From contig OX381717.1 in NCBI GenBank assembly GCA_947462335.1, forward strand, positions 46,791,523 through 46,855,522: a DNA stretch of 64,000 bases, in the 5' to 3' direction. Positions 33,423 through 44,416 of the stretch are shown one piece after another. Origin of the DNA: Harmothoe impar. Its lineage: Eukaryota > Annelida > Polychaeta > Phyllodocida > Polynoidae. The translations under genes were made by a program, and so were the position numbers. How positions within the stretch are numbered: position 1 is the stretch's first letter; every line of letters begins with the position of its first letter. The notes under the pieces are model-generated. The model searched no databases. It saw only the letters and a list, made by a program, of their open reading frames with translations, and was not told where the DNA came from.

Positions 33423-35219
33423 TGTGCGTAAAAAGGCAGATATGTTGAATGATTAGCCAATCAGTCCTTCTAATCCTTTGTCTGGGACCATCCATGAGAT
33501 CTGTTGGCTATTGAGGACAAACTTGGTACAATAAAATGAATCAATTTATAGTTCATAATCACAACGAATCTGTGCCAATGTTATGGTCGAAAATAAATAA
33601 ATCCTGTTTATGATCTAGTTGGGGAAATGCAGTGGCTGAATAGTTTCAAACACAGCCAGTGAGAGGTTGTAAAAACGGTCGATGAAACATGCATGGTCAT
33701 AGAAATAGAATGTGCATTTTGAGCATAAAGCCATGGAATTGCCATAGTATATTCAACTATGCAAATAAAATCAGAAACAGAAATCATATGGCCTGAGGCT
33801 ATATAGTCGGAATCATGCACGCCACTTGGACATTCTTCTGTTGAATTACCGCATTACAGCCATGGCATGCATATCAACTGTCATGTTCACCTAGTAAGCT
33901 TCGAAATGAATACACAACACCATAAAGAGTTCCACATAAAAGAATATAATATCAAACGAGATTACAAATAAGGTATTGTGTGGGCTCTGTTGATAATACG
34001 CAATTCATAATTGAGTTTGATAAAGATTCTTGCATTTGGGACGAGTATGGTGGTGGATTTATCATATATACGGTACATATTGCTTAAAGCTATTCATATA
34101 ATTATAGCAAAAATACCATTTTGATATGAAAACACCTAAAACCAGTAATAAAAAACTGTTATACAACATTTCATATATATAATATATACAACGTTAAATA
34201 GCGTTGCTCTAAGGCTCCGTACTATGACATAACGTTATATAAAGTTTTAAAACGTTATTTTGACGTAAAATAACGGTTTTTTTTTTGTGTTAACCGGGGT
34301 ATACCCTCTAATGGCTGTTTCAACCTTGATTCCAACCATGGTCCTAGCTCACATAGCCGACCAGCTGGAGGCACCACTCACCAAGGCCATACGTTTGTAA
34401 GAAGATGGCCACAACACAGGATTTACCACCATGTTTGTTTCCTTAAACCACACAAGTTGGACAGATGTTTCCTGCTAATAGATCAGCTGTTTACACGACG
34501 AGATTAACAGGAGTCAACTGTTAATCTTTTATCTAGTTTATGGACCTGTAATGAGACCCTCTCTGGCAGAAGGTGAGGGGAAGTTTCAGAAGGATATATT
34601 CCAGTTCTGAGCCAGGAAGATTGGCAAACATTGGGATCATCATCTATGTTATATGGAAGGTGTTCGTCAGACTCCTATCAATGTATAATGTCAGGAGCAT
34701 CTCTAAAAGATACCAAATACTCATCAAAATCGTGGTTATAAGGTTAGGTTATAGATCATTATTGGGTACATATTGGCAGGCCGCCAGGTAGGGTGTTACT
34801 AAATTTTAGGGGTTTGGGTTGGGCCCAAGGGCAGAGCCCCTTACATTTTGTATGGTATCCTAATCAATTATAATATCATTATAAGCCTTCCAGTTTAAAT
34901 AGGGTATGCTATGTGTTACGAGGCCATATAAACATAATTATGTATATTCTAACATTTTTAGAGTATTTTGGGAGGACATAGTAATTCAACATCATAATTT
35001 GCTCGGGGGCAATATGGCAGCGATCTGAATCTGGGGTCAGATAAGGTAAGGGACCATTTGTAGAGTGGGAGATATGAGTATCACCGCTGTGCATAAAACA
35101 GTGACAGGTCTCATCCGTTCTCATGCACTGTGCATCCCATCCCATAACCCACATAACCATTATCATCACTCACACCAGTGAAAGGTACATAAAGAGTAGG
35201 GGGTATGGTTCCTACTACC
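33423..35219. other. AT-rich unique sequence with POU octamer, no gene seen
   Basis: A perfect octamer ATGCAAAT lies at 33759-33766 inside a repeat-free block (33620-33800) that could be an enhancer. Around 34190-34290 the word AACGTTA recurs in both orientations (CAACGTTAAATAGCG, ATAACGTTATA, AAAACGTTATT), perhaps a decayed palindromic element. No exon is supported. Confidence 0.5.
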
Positions 35220-35223
35220 TTAA

Positions 35224-35458
35224 CCCTTTAAGGACGGCATAATGCATTAGCGCATCGCCATGATGCATGAACGTAGCCCTGATGAGTAACTCGCCAGTGC
35301 TGCATTTAATCATCATGCTTACCTTACTAGGTTGAGACAACCCCGACGGGTCGGCATGATACACCAATGAAACCCAGCGAGTTACTCGCCGGGGCTGCAT
35401 TGGTGCATCATTCATGACGACAAATATAATCTGTAAGCAACATGCTGTCCTTAAAGCG
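35224..35458 (+). mobile_element. Family A MITE, copy 9, TTAA target duplication
   Basis: A full-length copy (235 bp) with TTAA on both sides (35220-35223, 35459-35462), left end CCCTTTAAGGACGGCATAAT, right end TGCTGTCCTTAAAGCG. Both palindromes are present: GTAGCCCTGATGAGT with ACTCGCCAGTGCTGC, and CAGCGAGT with ACTCGCCGGGGCTGC. Confidence 0.9.
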
Positions 35459-35462
35459 TTAA

Positions 35463-36311
35463 CTACAACTTATCTGACACATATATGTTACTTCCAAGGG
35501 AATACATCAATATTCCTGACAAGCTCAGATGGAACTGCTACCTATCGCTTGCTTATAAATCCAGCGTCAACATCATCCAAATGCTGAGGACGACAAAAAC
35601 TATGATTATGGCTGCCGTGAATTTTACTATAGGGGAGGTGTGTTAAATCACTTATTTCCTCATTTTTAGGACATGCGAAATCTATACATTTAGATCCCAA
35701 AACTATTCACTCAACTCAGTGACCAGGTGATATCCCTGGCTTTGACTAAGCAATGGTCATTATGATCGATAAATAATGTATCTACTGGTCACTGCCCAAG
35801 CGCTCACAGAAAGGATAAGGCATGTAAATCTGCGATGGGATGCAACCTCGATATAAATATAACTCTCTCTATAATATAGACATGTTTTGCTAAAACACTT
35901 CAAGAAGATTGCCATGTAATGCTCTACACCCTAAGTAGATAGTTCCCCCGGCCATTTTAATCAACCCCAGAGCACCACTATAGCCATCACAGACACCGTT
36001 GCCTAAAGCTAATCAATACAAAGGGCCAAGGTAGACCCATTGTCAACAACTAGTGGCCGTGATTTCCTCAGGGGCAGATTTAGTTTTATATGGGAAATGT
36101 TTAGGTGAAGAGAATCTCTGAATGAACAACTAAAAGCTATTAGTGACTAATAAGATTCGCCACTAGCCAATACTACTATGAGCACATCCAGAAGCCCTTT
36201 GGGCACTCTTCGCACTCGGGACGATGGGGAGAAAGATGGAGATAGCAACAAAGTTTGGGTAGTAAAACAGCCCCCTGCTATATATGAGCAAAGATGACAG
36301 TTTTGGTGAAA
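35463..36311. other. Unique sequence, no gene seen
   Basis: Ordinary DNA. No motif cluster, repeat family member or exon is supported. Confidence 0.55.
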
Positions 36312-36325
36312 CTGCCCCCTGCTGC
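36312..36325 (-). promoter_or_regulatory. CTCF-like motif (13 of 14)
   Basis: The minus strand reads GCAGCAGGGGGCAG, one mismatch (first base) from CCASYAGRKGGCRS. It sits just before a tandem array whose units contain similar CCCCTGTTAG words, so it may be a diverged array unit. Confidence 0.25.
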
Positions 36326-36381
36326 TGGCTGTCACAGATGTCAATACTTATTCTGATATTTGTTTGTAATTATTCATATGT

Positions 36382-36731
36382 CATGTTACTGAAACAGACC
36401 CCTGTTGCAAGCAGAAAGATCACAATGTGTATGTCATATTAGTGAGAGGTTACAATTTGTAAGTCATGTTAGTGAAAGAGGGCCCTCCCAGGGGCAGAAA
36501 GATCACAATTTCTATGGCATGTTTGTGAAACAGGCCCCTGTTAGAAGCAGAAAGATTACAATTTTGTATGTCATGTTCGTGAAACAGGCCCCTGTTAGAA
36601 GCAGAAAGATAACAATTTCTTGTCATTTTTGTGAGACAGGCCCTTCTTAGAGGCAAAAAAGAATCACAATTTGTATGTCATGTTTGTGAAACGGGCCCCT
36701 GCAGCGGGGCTGTAAGAGGACAATTTGTATG
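36382..36731 (+). repeat. Tandem repeat of ~59 bp, about 6 copies
   Basis: Units contain GTGAAACAGGCCCCTGTTAG, AAGCAGAAAGAT, ACAATTT and GTATGTCATGTT in order. Copies in the middle (36520-36600) are nearly identical; the outer ones are diverged, and one seems to lack about half a unit. Confidence 0.85.
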
Positions 36732-36919
36732 ACTCAGGAGACAGGAAGTGAATGGCTGGTTGGTGTGCGCATGACAGCAGGTTGTGCTGCTTACTGGAGC
36801 GTGGCCGAACCATTACATGGGGACATGAATTATTCGGGGTTTCTCTCCGGGGTAGGGCAGGAGAAAATCTGTGTATGTTGGGGAGGGGGTGTTGTTAGGT
36901 TGGGTTTGGGGTAAATGCA

Positions 36920-37110
36920 GGGGTCACCTTTTAATAAGGCATTGCATGGTAGGGTAGGGAAGGGTCGGGTAAGGTAGGGTAGGATAGGATAGGATAGAGT
37001 AGGGTAGGGTAGGGTAAGGTAAGGGCAGGGAAGGGTAAGGCAGAGCAGGGAAGGGCTGGGCAGAGAAGGCAAGTTAAGGGTAGGGTAGGTTAGGATAGGG
37101 CAGTGCGGAG
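36920..37110 (+). repeat. GGTAG/GGATA purine-rich microsatellite
   Basis: Runs of AGGGT, AGGAT and AGGGA pentamers with gradual decay at both sides. No coding meaning. Confidence 0.85.
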
Positions 37111-37576
37111 ATGGAAAAGCTAGAGTAGAATGAGGCAGGGCAATTTGGAGAACGACATGGAAGAGAATCTCCTTGTGGGACTCTTGCTGTGGGAGTGTTA
37201 AGTTCTAAGTGTGCTCAAGCCTAAAAGCGGAAATTAGGGCTGGGTTGTAATTGATGCGATCGGACTGATTCATAGGTTGGGTGTACTTGAATTAGAATTG
37301 CTAATTCAGACATAATCGTGTGGTAAAATACTATAGTTCCCTGAGCTCTATCTTCACTATCTCCCAACACCTGGCCTCCAGGCTGGCTACTACCAACCCC
37401 CTCTTTGCCGTACATGTGCTCCTTCCTCTATCAGCTCCTCCAGTGCTTCCATGCCCTGGAGTCTCTTGCCCACCCTTATCCCTAACTCCCATTCCTACCC
37501 TACCCACCTACTAAAACCGATCCTGCATCTAACAGCCCCTAACTCTTTAACAACAACATCACAATTGGTGTTCATT

Positions 37577-37746
37577 TTTCAGTGTAAATTGCGCTGATGC
37601 ATCATGCTTGCACATTGTGAGTGTATCAACGCTGTAGGATCGGCATGATGCATATATGCAGCGCTGGCAATTTACTCGCCAGGGCTGCATTAGTATGCAG
37701 ACAATACAACATACTGCATTAAAACAGAATCCTACCCTTAAAGGGG
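37577..37746 (+). mobile_element. Family A MITE, copy 10 (left end missing)
   Basis: It starts inside the first module (CTGATGCATCATGCT), continues through GATCGGCATGATGCATATAT and the palindrome GCAATTTACTCGCCAGGGC, and ends ACCCTTAAAGGGG. Confidence 0.7.
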
Positions 37747-37907
37747 TAACCCCTCTCTCACTCCTCTCACCTAGGAGCGGCTTCCAAGCATCACAATTAA
37801 CGATGCGTTGAGGCTGGAGGCTAGCGGAACCCACCTCCAGCTACATAACCCCCACTCCTCCACATGCTGGCATGAGCTCACACTGGAGTATAGAGCTGGG
37901 AGGTTGG

Positions 37908-38161
37908 CCCTTTAAGGGCCGCATAACTACCAGTGCATCAAGCGCTTTATCATCATGATGCATCATTGCAGCACTGAATGAATAACAACTTATCATTGCT
38001 ATACATTCAAGCATCATGCTGTCCTTGCAGGATTGATACCAAAGGGTCGGCATGAGGCATGAAGGCATGCAGCCCTGGCAAGTTGACTCTTTAGAGCTGC
38101 ATTCACGCACCATGCCAATAGAGGTGATAGCATATTAAAGCACTCTGCGGTCCTTAAAGGG
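37908..38161 (+). mobile_element. Family A MITE, copy 11, TTGG target duplication
   Basis: A full-length copy of 254 bp. Left end CCCTTTAAGGGCCGCATAAC, right end CTCTGCGGTCCTTAAAGGG. The flanking tetranucleotides are TTGG on both sides (37904-37907 and 38162-38165), a second non-TTAA insertion. Confidence 0.9.
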
Positions 38162-38329
38162 TTGGGTGCTGGAGGGGCTGGGATCAGCTGACGCAGGGGT
38201 GCGAAGGGAGGAGGTAGCCACAGTTTACTGCCCTCCAGGGTAGTCCATGGAGGTAAATAGGTGAACGGGGTAGGGAGAGAGGAGCAGGGGGCCATAAAGG
38301 GAGAGTTTTAACTTCTCTGTATCTCTGTG

Positions 38330-38388
38330 CCTGTCTTATCACATCTCTCTCTGTATCAGTCTCTGCTTTTCCCTCTGTGACTCTCCTA

Positions 38389-38453
<65 letters not shown>

Positions 38454-38545
38454 CGTTCTGTCTCTGTCTGTGAAACTGTCTCTTGCTGTCTCTCTGTCTC
38501 TCTGCCTCTCCCTGTCTGTCTCTCTGTATCTTTCTCTTTAGGACC
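38330..38545 (+). repeat. (TC)n microsatellite and flanking pyrimidine tract
   Basis: A pure TC run covers about 38391-38450, with interrupted CTCTGTCT repeats on both sides. Confidence 0.95.
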
Positions 38546-38573
38546 CCATCCCGTGGTCAAGACTATCAGGAGG

Positions 38574-38795
38574 GGTTGTATTGAGGTTGTATTAGGGTTG
38601 TATCGGGGTTGTATAAGGGTTGCATTGGGGTTGTAATTGGGTTGTATAAGGGTTGTATTGAGGTTGTATTGGGGTTGTATTAGGGTTGCATTGGGGTTGT
38701 AATTGGGTTGTATTAGGGTTGTATTGAGGTTGTATTGGGGTTGTGTTGGGGTTGAATTATGGTTGTATCCTGGTTTATTAGGGTTGTATCTGGGT
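38574..38795 (+). repeat. 11-bp tandem repeat with 66-bp higher-order period
   Basis: About 20 units of TGTATTAGGGT. Six-unit blocks recur: TGCATTGGGGT at 38621 and again at 38687, each followed by TGTAATTGGGT, a TGTA-AGGGT form and TGTATTGAGGT, a 66-bp higher-order period. The asparagine- and threonine-rich minus-strand frame is its translation. The embedded TTAGGG is not a telomeric array. Confidence 0.95.
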
Positions 38796-39159
38796 CGTGC
38801 ACATATCATGGTCGGCTAATGATGGGGGCACATCCATGATAAGGGTTTAGGGTTATGACCATTAGTTATGGCCATGCCTTCTAATCATGTGGCATGCTTC
38901 TCTACCATGGAATGCCTAATGGTGCTGGTGTTGGTCCATAAACTGATTGGGTTGTACTTGTAGGTGGTAGGCATAGATCTTATTGGCTGCTGGCAGGCAT
39001 CTTTATCTGTGGTTGGTGGGTTTGGATGGCTGGTGCTATGGGCAGGTAAGGAGGTGGAAGGAGGGAGGCAACACTGCTAGGAGGCATGTAATGGTGTGTG
39101 GGGGCATTCATCATGCTGTATCATGGAGCCTGGAGTGGGATTGGTACAATGTATATAGT

Positions 39160-39520
39160 GCTCTCTCTCACCTTATTTCTATCTCTCTCTTACTATCTTT
39201 CCCTCTTCCTATCTCACTGTCTCTTTCTCTATCCTTCTGGCTGCTTCTCTGTCTGTCTCGAAAACCCTGCCTCTTTGTGTGTGGGTGTCTCTTTCTCTGC
39301 CCGTCTCTGTCTCTCTGTCTGTCGCTCTCTGCTTTTCTATTCTCCCCCCCCCCCTCTCTCTCTCTCTCTTTCGTTCTCCTTCTCTCATGGTATTTTTGCT
39401 TTTCCCTTTCTCTGTATCTATTTTACTCTTCCTCTCTCTTTCACTCTGATTCTGTCTGTCATTCTTTCTTTCTTTCGTTCTTTTTTTTGATCTCTTCTTC
39501 CTTTCTTGATGTCATTCTCC
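39160..39520 (+). repeat. Pyrimidine-rich low-complexity tract
   Basis: CTCTCTNTCTCTG repeats, a C10 run near 39345, and CTTT repeats near 39465. The 218-codon and 130-codon frames here are serine- and leucine-rich artefacts. Confidence 0.9.
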
Positions 39521-40046
39521 AACAATTTGCCTCCATAAGGCCAGTGATGGGGACACCGACTGACTCCATTATGCATGCCTACACTATCATACTATATGAC
39601 TATAGTATATGGCATTCCCAATTATACCGACGTTGGTAAAGCAGTTTCCCAGATGTACCGGTGACCCAGTGCGATAACCTCAAAGTATCATGACACATCT
39701 AAATCACAATATACTGCCCTATCCCTATCATCCCTAGTCATGTAGCTCATATTAAATAACTCTATTCCTCCTAGGCCCCTTCTCTCAACCCTTCAACCTA
39801 CAACCTCAACTACAACCCCCATGCCTACCCCTTACTGAGTCATGTTGCAACATTATGCTGGGTCATATAGCTGTTCCACACAACTAGGCACTAAATATAA
39901 TACAGTGACCCTATATAAATTACTGTTGGGAGTTTGAAAATATCTTGTGGTTGCAAAACCAAGACACAAACACATGCAATGCTATTAAACGAAGTCAAAA
40001 GAAGTTAGTTTGTTTTTTTGTCGCTAACTTATTGTAAAATGCTCCC

Positions 40047-40205
40047 CGGCCATACTTAATGGACTCGCGGGGAGTGGGCGGCCGCTGGCTGCTACCCATT
40101 GATCACCGTGTTCATCTGGAGGCGCCGCCGAAGCAATCCGGGGCTCGCCGGGAGACAGCGTTTACGTGGGGCATGACTTAATCAGGGAAATAATTAATCA
40201 GTTCC
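40047..40205. promoter_or_regulatory. CpG-dense block with NotI site and homeodomain sites
   Basis: About 140 bp with high CpG density in a CpG-poor window, including GCGGCCGC at 40078-40085, GGCGCCGCCG near 40121 and TCGCCGG near 40146. It is followed by TTTACGTGGG, CTTAATCA and TAATTAATCA. It may be a small CpG island promoter or an enhancer. A 300-bp purine tract follows at once. Confidence 0.35.
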
Positions 40206-40214
40206 AGCGTCTCA

Positions 40215-40525
40215 CTAGGAGGGAAAGGTGAGAGGGGGGAGGGGAGGGGGAAGGCGGGGAGGGAGGGGAGGCAGGGGGCGGGACAAGGGGGAGGCAGGGG
40301 GAGGCTATAAGCAGGCAGAAAGAGAGGCAGATAGGAGGAAAATGTGAGATAAGGTGAGATAAGGGGAGAGGGAGAGAGACAGGGAAGGATATATAGAGAG
40401 GAAGAGAGAAGGGGAGTGAGAAAGAGGGGGCAGGTGGAACTCAGAAGGAGGTAGGCAGGAAGGCAGGCAGGCAGGAAGGTAGGTAAGCAGGCAGACAGGT
40501 AGGCTAGCAGGCAAGAGAAAGGGCA
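40215..40525 (+). repeat. Purine-rich tract with GGCA/GGTA repeats
   Basis: GGGAGGGG and GAGAGA runs to about 40440, then AGGCAGGCAGGAAGGTAGGT repeats. Minus-strand frames are artefacts. Confidence 0.9.
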
Positions 40526-40708
40526 GACAGGAAGGCCAATGCATATACATCCCAAAGGGCTGCCTGGTCTGGAATCTAATTAACTTGATGATTGTGTGGA
40601 TTATGGGAGGCTCATGGGGCATTAAGGGCTTTACAGGAGGTGATGTAACTATTAGGTGTACACCCAGGAAGGAGCAGTCACCAGGGTGTCAGTCACTGCA
40701 GGAGTTAA

Positions 40709-40917
40709 CCCTCTAAGGACTGCATAATGCTTTAATGTGCTATACCCATTGTCATTGCGATGCATGAATGTATCATGTCCACCCTTCGCGACTGTATCAA
40801 CCCCAATAGGGTCAGTGTTGTACAATATTTCAGCTTTGATGAGCCTCATGGCTGCATTTACATAGTCATGATGATGAAGGGCATAATACATTAACACACC
40901 CTGTCACCCTTGAGTTG
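40709..40917 (+). mobile_element. Family A MITE, copy 12, TTAA target duplication
   Basis: TTAA at 40705-40708 and 40918-40921. Left end CCCTCTAAGGACTGCATAAT; the right end is weakened to CACCCTTGAGTTG. The first palindrome lacks its centre. Confidence 0.8.
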
Positions 40918-41550
40918 TTAACTACATCTGGGACTCTGAGAGATACGCACGGAATGTGACACAAATGTAGCCGTAAGATGAAGGCCTATTAGAATGCCTT
41001 TCACATATCATTCACAAAGAGCTGGTCTTGTTAGGTGTGGGTACTTGTGTCAATTGATTATTATATAATGACTAATAGAGTGTTACATACAGATGGCAAA
41101 GGAGTGTCATACCCTTATTTTAGTAATGCATGTATATATATGTGCATCTATATCTATGATATATCAAGATGTCCATCTATAGATAGATGTATAAATAAAT
41201 GTCTTGTCTATGTCATGTTAAACACTGACAATATTGCGTGAAAATGATCGCTGCCTGAAAAATCCCTGTTTTATATTTTGAGCATCCATTTTGTCCACTA
41301 GGGGTGCATATAATATACATTGTGTCACGATTACAACACCCAACACCCATATACCCCTTAGCCGCCAACATTTCCCTCTCTCTTTTGATGAAGCGGGTGT
41401 CTAAGTCAATGAGTCTTTAAATAGGAGTACACCCTCCCAAAGTGTGAAGGATTAGAATCTCCATCTTATACATCCTTTATGTTGTCATGTCATTGTCTCA
41501 GGGCTATAGGGATAGAGAAGGTCCATCACAGCGCTATACTAGAATTACCT

Positions 41551-41704
41551 GCACTGTATGAACGTTGGCATTTGAGCAAACTTAATATTGCTTAAAGTCA
41601 CTGTTAAAGCGGCTTTTAGTGGCATTTACTGGAATAAACAGTTGCTTAAATTGTGACTTTAAGCAGTCAAATATATGCTTAGGTAGCAGAATTCATACAT
41701 TGCA
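41551..41704 (+). mobile_element. Family B MITE, copy 3
   Basis: Left end CACTGTATGAACGTTGGCAT matches the inverted right end of copy 1 closely. Inside, GTTAAAGCGGCTTTTAGTGG is the inverse of the CCACTTAAAGCCGCTTAAA core. The right end is ATTCATACATTG. Confidence 0.75.
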
Positions 41705-42094
41705 GTTGAATCACGTGGTTTCCATTCTGGTTCTCACGGGGAAGAGGCTTTATGATAGAATAAAAATATATCATGCAAGAACATGTAGGAGTTTCAGGGA
41801 CAACATGGAGGGTCACATAGGGTGAACCATGAGGGTGCCCTAGGTGCTTGTTATATATAGAAAAGATGACTGAGCTTACAGAACCATTAGAGTCTCATAC
41901 AACCCTCATTTAACCATTAGTCATGTAGGATGAGGATATTCTAAACGACCTCTCCCAAGGTGTCTGGTTTAAAAAGGGCTAGGTATAGGAGCATGCATAC
42001 TGCTTTCAAGGATCTTACATACCCCCTGAGTGTAGAAAAACTGCTTTGCATAGTTTGTGAAGTAAAGATATTGAGTGTCCTAGGGCTGGCAGAG

Positions 42095-42141
42095 TAGAGC
42101 AGTTTATTTGATAAAAGATTTTTATCAAATGAACTGCTCTA
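42095..42141. repeat. Compact hairpin, 22-nt arms
   Basis: Arms of 22 nt (starting TAGAGCAGTTTATTTGATAA) are complementary except for one position that would form a G-U pair in RNA. The loop is only three nucleotides (GAT). It could be a tiny MITE remnant; the loop is too small for a normal pre-miRNA. Confidence 0.7.
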
Positions 42142-43801
42142 TTTGCCACATGGAAAGTATTTTACAGTAAATACAGTCATGTACGTCTCTTATGTCAATT
42201 GGCTTGTCACTTTATACTTGTGCAGAACAGGTATAACAGCCGGTTGTCAGATGGCCATGGTAGGTACTATGGTACTAATTATTTTCACTAAGTATCGTCT
42301 ACACTGACCGCACTATCAGCATCAAAGTGAATCCTCTACGTAATGTAGTGAGAAAAGTGAGAAAAACTGTAAGGCAATTTTGGACCAGATAGAAGCAAGA
42401 GGCAATTGGGGACAAGGTAAATGTATAAACCCCAATGTTATATTGTCGATGTCCTCAGGTAGTGTTATCAGGTACCATAAAGGTCATTCATTAAGCTGAG
42501 TACAGTGATAAGTGGCCACCTGAGATGGCCCCCTGACCATGGGGTCATGACCCTCATACAGGTCCCTTATATAACCAGAGACCCCTGACAGGTCGTGGTA
42601 TCCAATATACTGATGGGCAATTACTAGATTTGTGAACCCACTATAAATCAGTTGAGGGGTACTCATGATGCCATCTGGTGGGACATTCATGAAAGAGCCA
42701 GTCCCATACTGACAAACATATGGTGGGTGATGCAAATTGATATCACAATGCACCAGAACTGGTGATGTTATTTCCCATCCTTTAGAAAATTGTCTATTTA
42801 CCTATGACAAAGAAAATACTCAGATTTTCATATTTTTCGGAGAGCAAAGATAAAGTGAGTTTCTTTCGGCCCTTTGCAGTCTGTAATTGCGGTTCATTTA
42901 GATATTTCCGAAATAAAATCTAAGATGGTGGCGATGATACTAACCATGGAGTTTTACATCACCGATGTTGATCCTCTAGACTAGAGAGACATAGGCTAGC
43001 TATGATGTGGGACAACAATAACCTAGGCTAGTTGATATTGGCATTTGAGTGTAGGACCTATTACAACTCATCATTCAAATTGGGGTCTGGCTGAAGCAAT
43101 TGACCTTTGGCTTGATCAAAGAAGGCTGAGGAAAGGAATCATTATTTTGTAAGTCAGTATCAAATGTGGCCAAAGTGTGACATCTTTGTATAATAACTGA
43201 TACTTCTTTGGTGTAACTGTTAATCAGAGTCTGCATAAACAATTAAGGAAATGATTAAATGATGAGGCATACACTGAAAACAACCTTTACTTGGTTACAT
43301 ACATAATATGAAATCCGTATAAATGTATTACACCTTATCCCAAGAAGCATTGGGTTTTCTCAATGGCCCCAGACAGTATATACTGTACCAATCCAGCAGC
43401 TCAAAAATCTTTAAGTTTTAACAATGGGCCTATCACATTCATGGAGAAATGAGCATTTGAACATGCAAGTTTTCCTGAACAAAAACTGCAGGAAGTAAAG
43501 AATCCTGTAGCACTTAGCCTGACTATTTGACCATGCTTCTTACACAGACACAAATGACACCTTGACACCATGTCTCCCTACCCTACAGACTACTGTCAGT
43601 CCTAAGAAGATTGAGCTGTCACTCCTCCATCATCCCCTTGACAGCTATACGCCCAGGCCTATAGACATAGGGCAGTAGGGTTGACAGCTTGCATTTAGTG
43701 TCACTAAGCCCTTACATCTGACCTGCGGGACCCCAGTGTCAACCTTAGCAGTCTCAGTGTCACGGGGACCCTGGAGATCAATAAGGGGATGCTAGCCCAG
43801 C
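42142..43801. other. Unique sequence, no gene seen
   Basis: Ordinary DNA apart from the CTCF-like motif at 42668 and an enhancer-like word cluster near 42880-42960 (AATTGCGG, AAGATGGTGGCGATG). Confidence 0.55.
42668..42681 (-). promoter_or_regulatory. CTCF-like motif (13 of 14)
   Basis: The minus strand reads CCACCAGATGGCAT, differing from CCASYAGRKGGCRS at the last base only. Confidence 0.35.
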
Positions 43802-44038
43802 CCTTTAAGGGCCGCATAGTGCTATAATGTGTCCCCAATCGGCCTGATGCATAAATGCAGCTCTGGTGGGTCTAGGGTAACATTAACCCATCAAAGCTGC
43901 CTCTTCAGGAGGGTGCCAGTCCCCGGACGGTCACCATGAAGCTTGAATGCTGCCTCAGCGAGTTACTCGCCAAGGCTGTTACGCACCATGACGACAAATG
44001 GGCATAATGCAGTGAAGCGGTATGCATCCTTCAGAGGG
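43802..44038 (+). mobile_element. Family A MITE, copy 13
   Basis: CCCTTTAAGGGCCGCATAGT at the left, CTTCAGAGGG at the right. The second palindrome CAGCGAGT with ACTCGCCAAGGCTG is intact and the first is changed. Flanking tetranucleotides (CCAG, TTAG) do not match. Confidence 0.85.
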
Positions 44039-44089
44039 TTAGGTAGGCAGATCTCGGTAGGACCGACCAGCCGGGTATAAGGAGGGAGT

Positions 44090-44280
44090 GGTCGGTAGGG
44101 CTACTCCGTGTGGCTTCCTTTTCTAATGCTATGTCATCATAGACGGCCTTGCGGTCCGCAACATACTGTAGGCTATTATCTTCCACTCGCACCGGTAATT
44201 TCCGCTTTTGGCCTGCTCATATCGACGCAGGTTGCTACTATTTCAAATCCGCCGCCATATTTTTTTTATTGGAACTGACT
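44090..44280. promoter_or_regulatory. CpG-containing block with palindrome and YY1-like word
   Basis: CpGs are frequent. The palindrome TTGCGG-T-CCGCAA lies at 44149-44161 and TCCGCCGCCATATTTT near 44249 resembles a YY1 site. It could be a promoter, but no TATA box or donor site supports that. Confidence 0.25.
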
Positions 44281-44354
44281 TGGTTTAAACCAACTCTTTT
44301 ATCCTCTGATTAAACTAAAATTTTTAAAGGTGGACATGAAGTGGACTGAATTCC

Positions 44355-44412
44355 TGCCTCATGAATACAAAATGACGCAGTGCATTACATCACTATGCTG
44401 CCCTTTTAAGGG
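44355..44412 (+). mobile_element. Family A MITE, copy 14 (right-end fragment)
   Basis: It keeps only the last ~58 bp: GTGCATTACATCACTATGCT then GCCCTTTTAAGGG, followed by TTAA. Confidence 0.65.
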
Positions 44413-44416
44413 TTAA

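Noticed and set aside
38574..38795. Interstitial telomere repeat
   Set aside because: TTAGGG occurs only as part of an 11-bp unit; there is no hexamer periodicity.
38983..39639. 218-codon plus-strand frame, longest in the window
   Set aside because: Most of it is CT-repeat giving serine/leucine runs; the ends show no protein-like composition.
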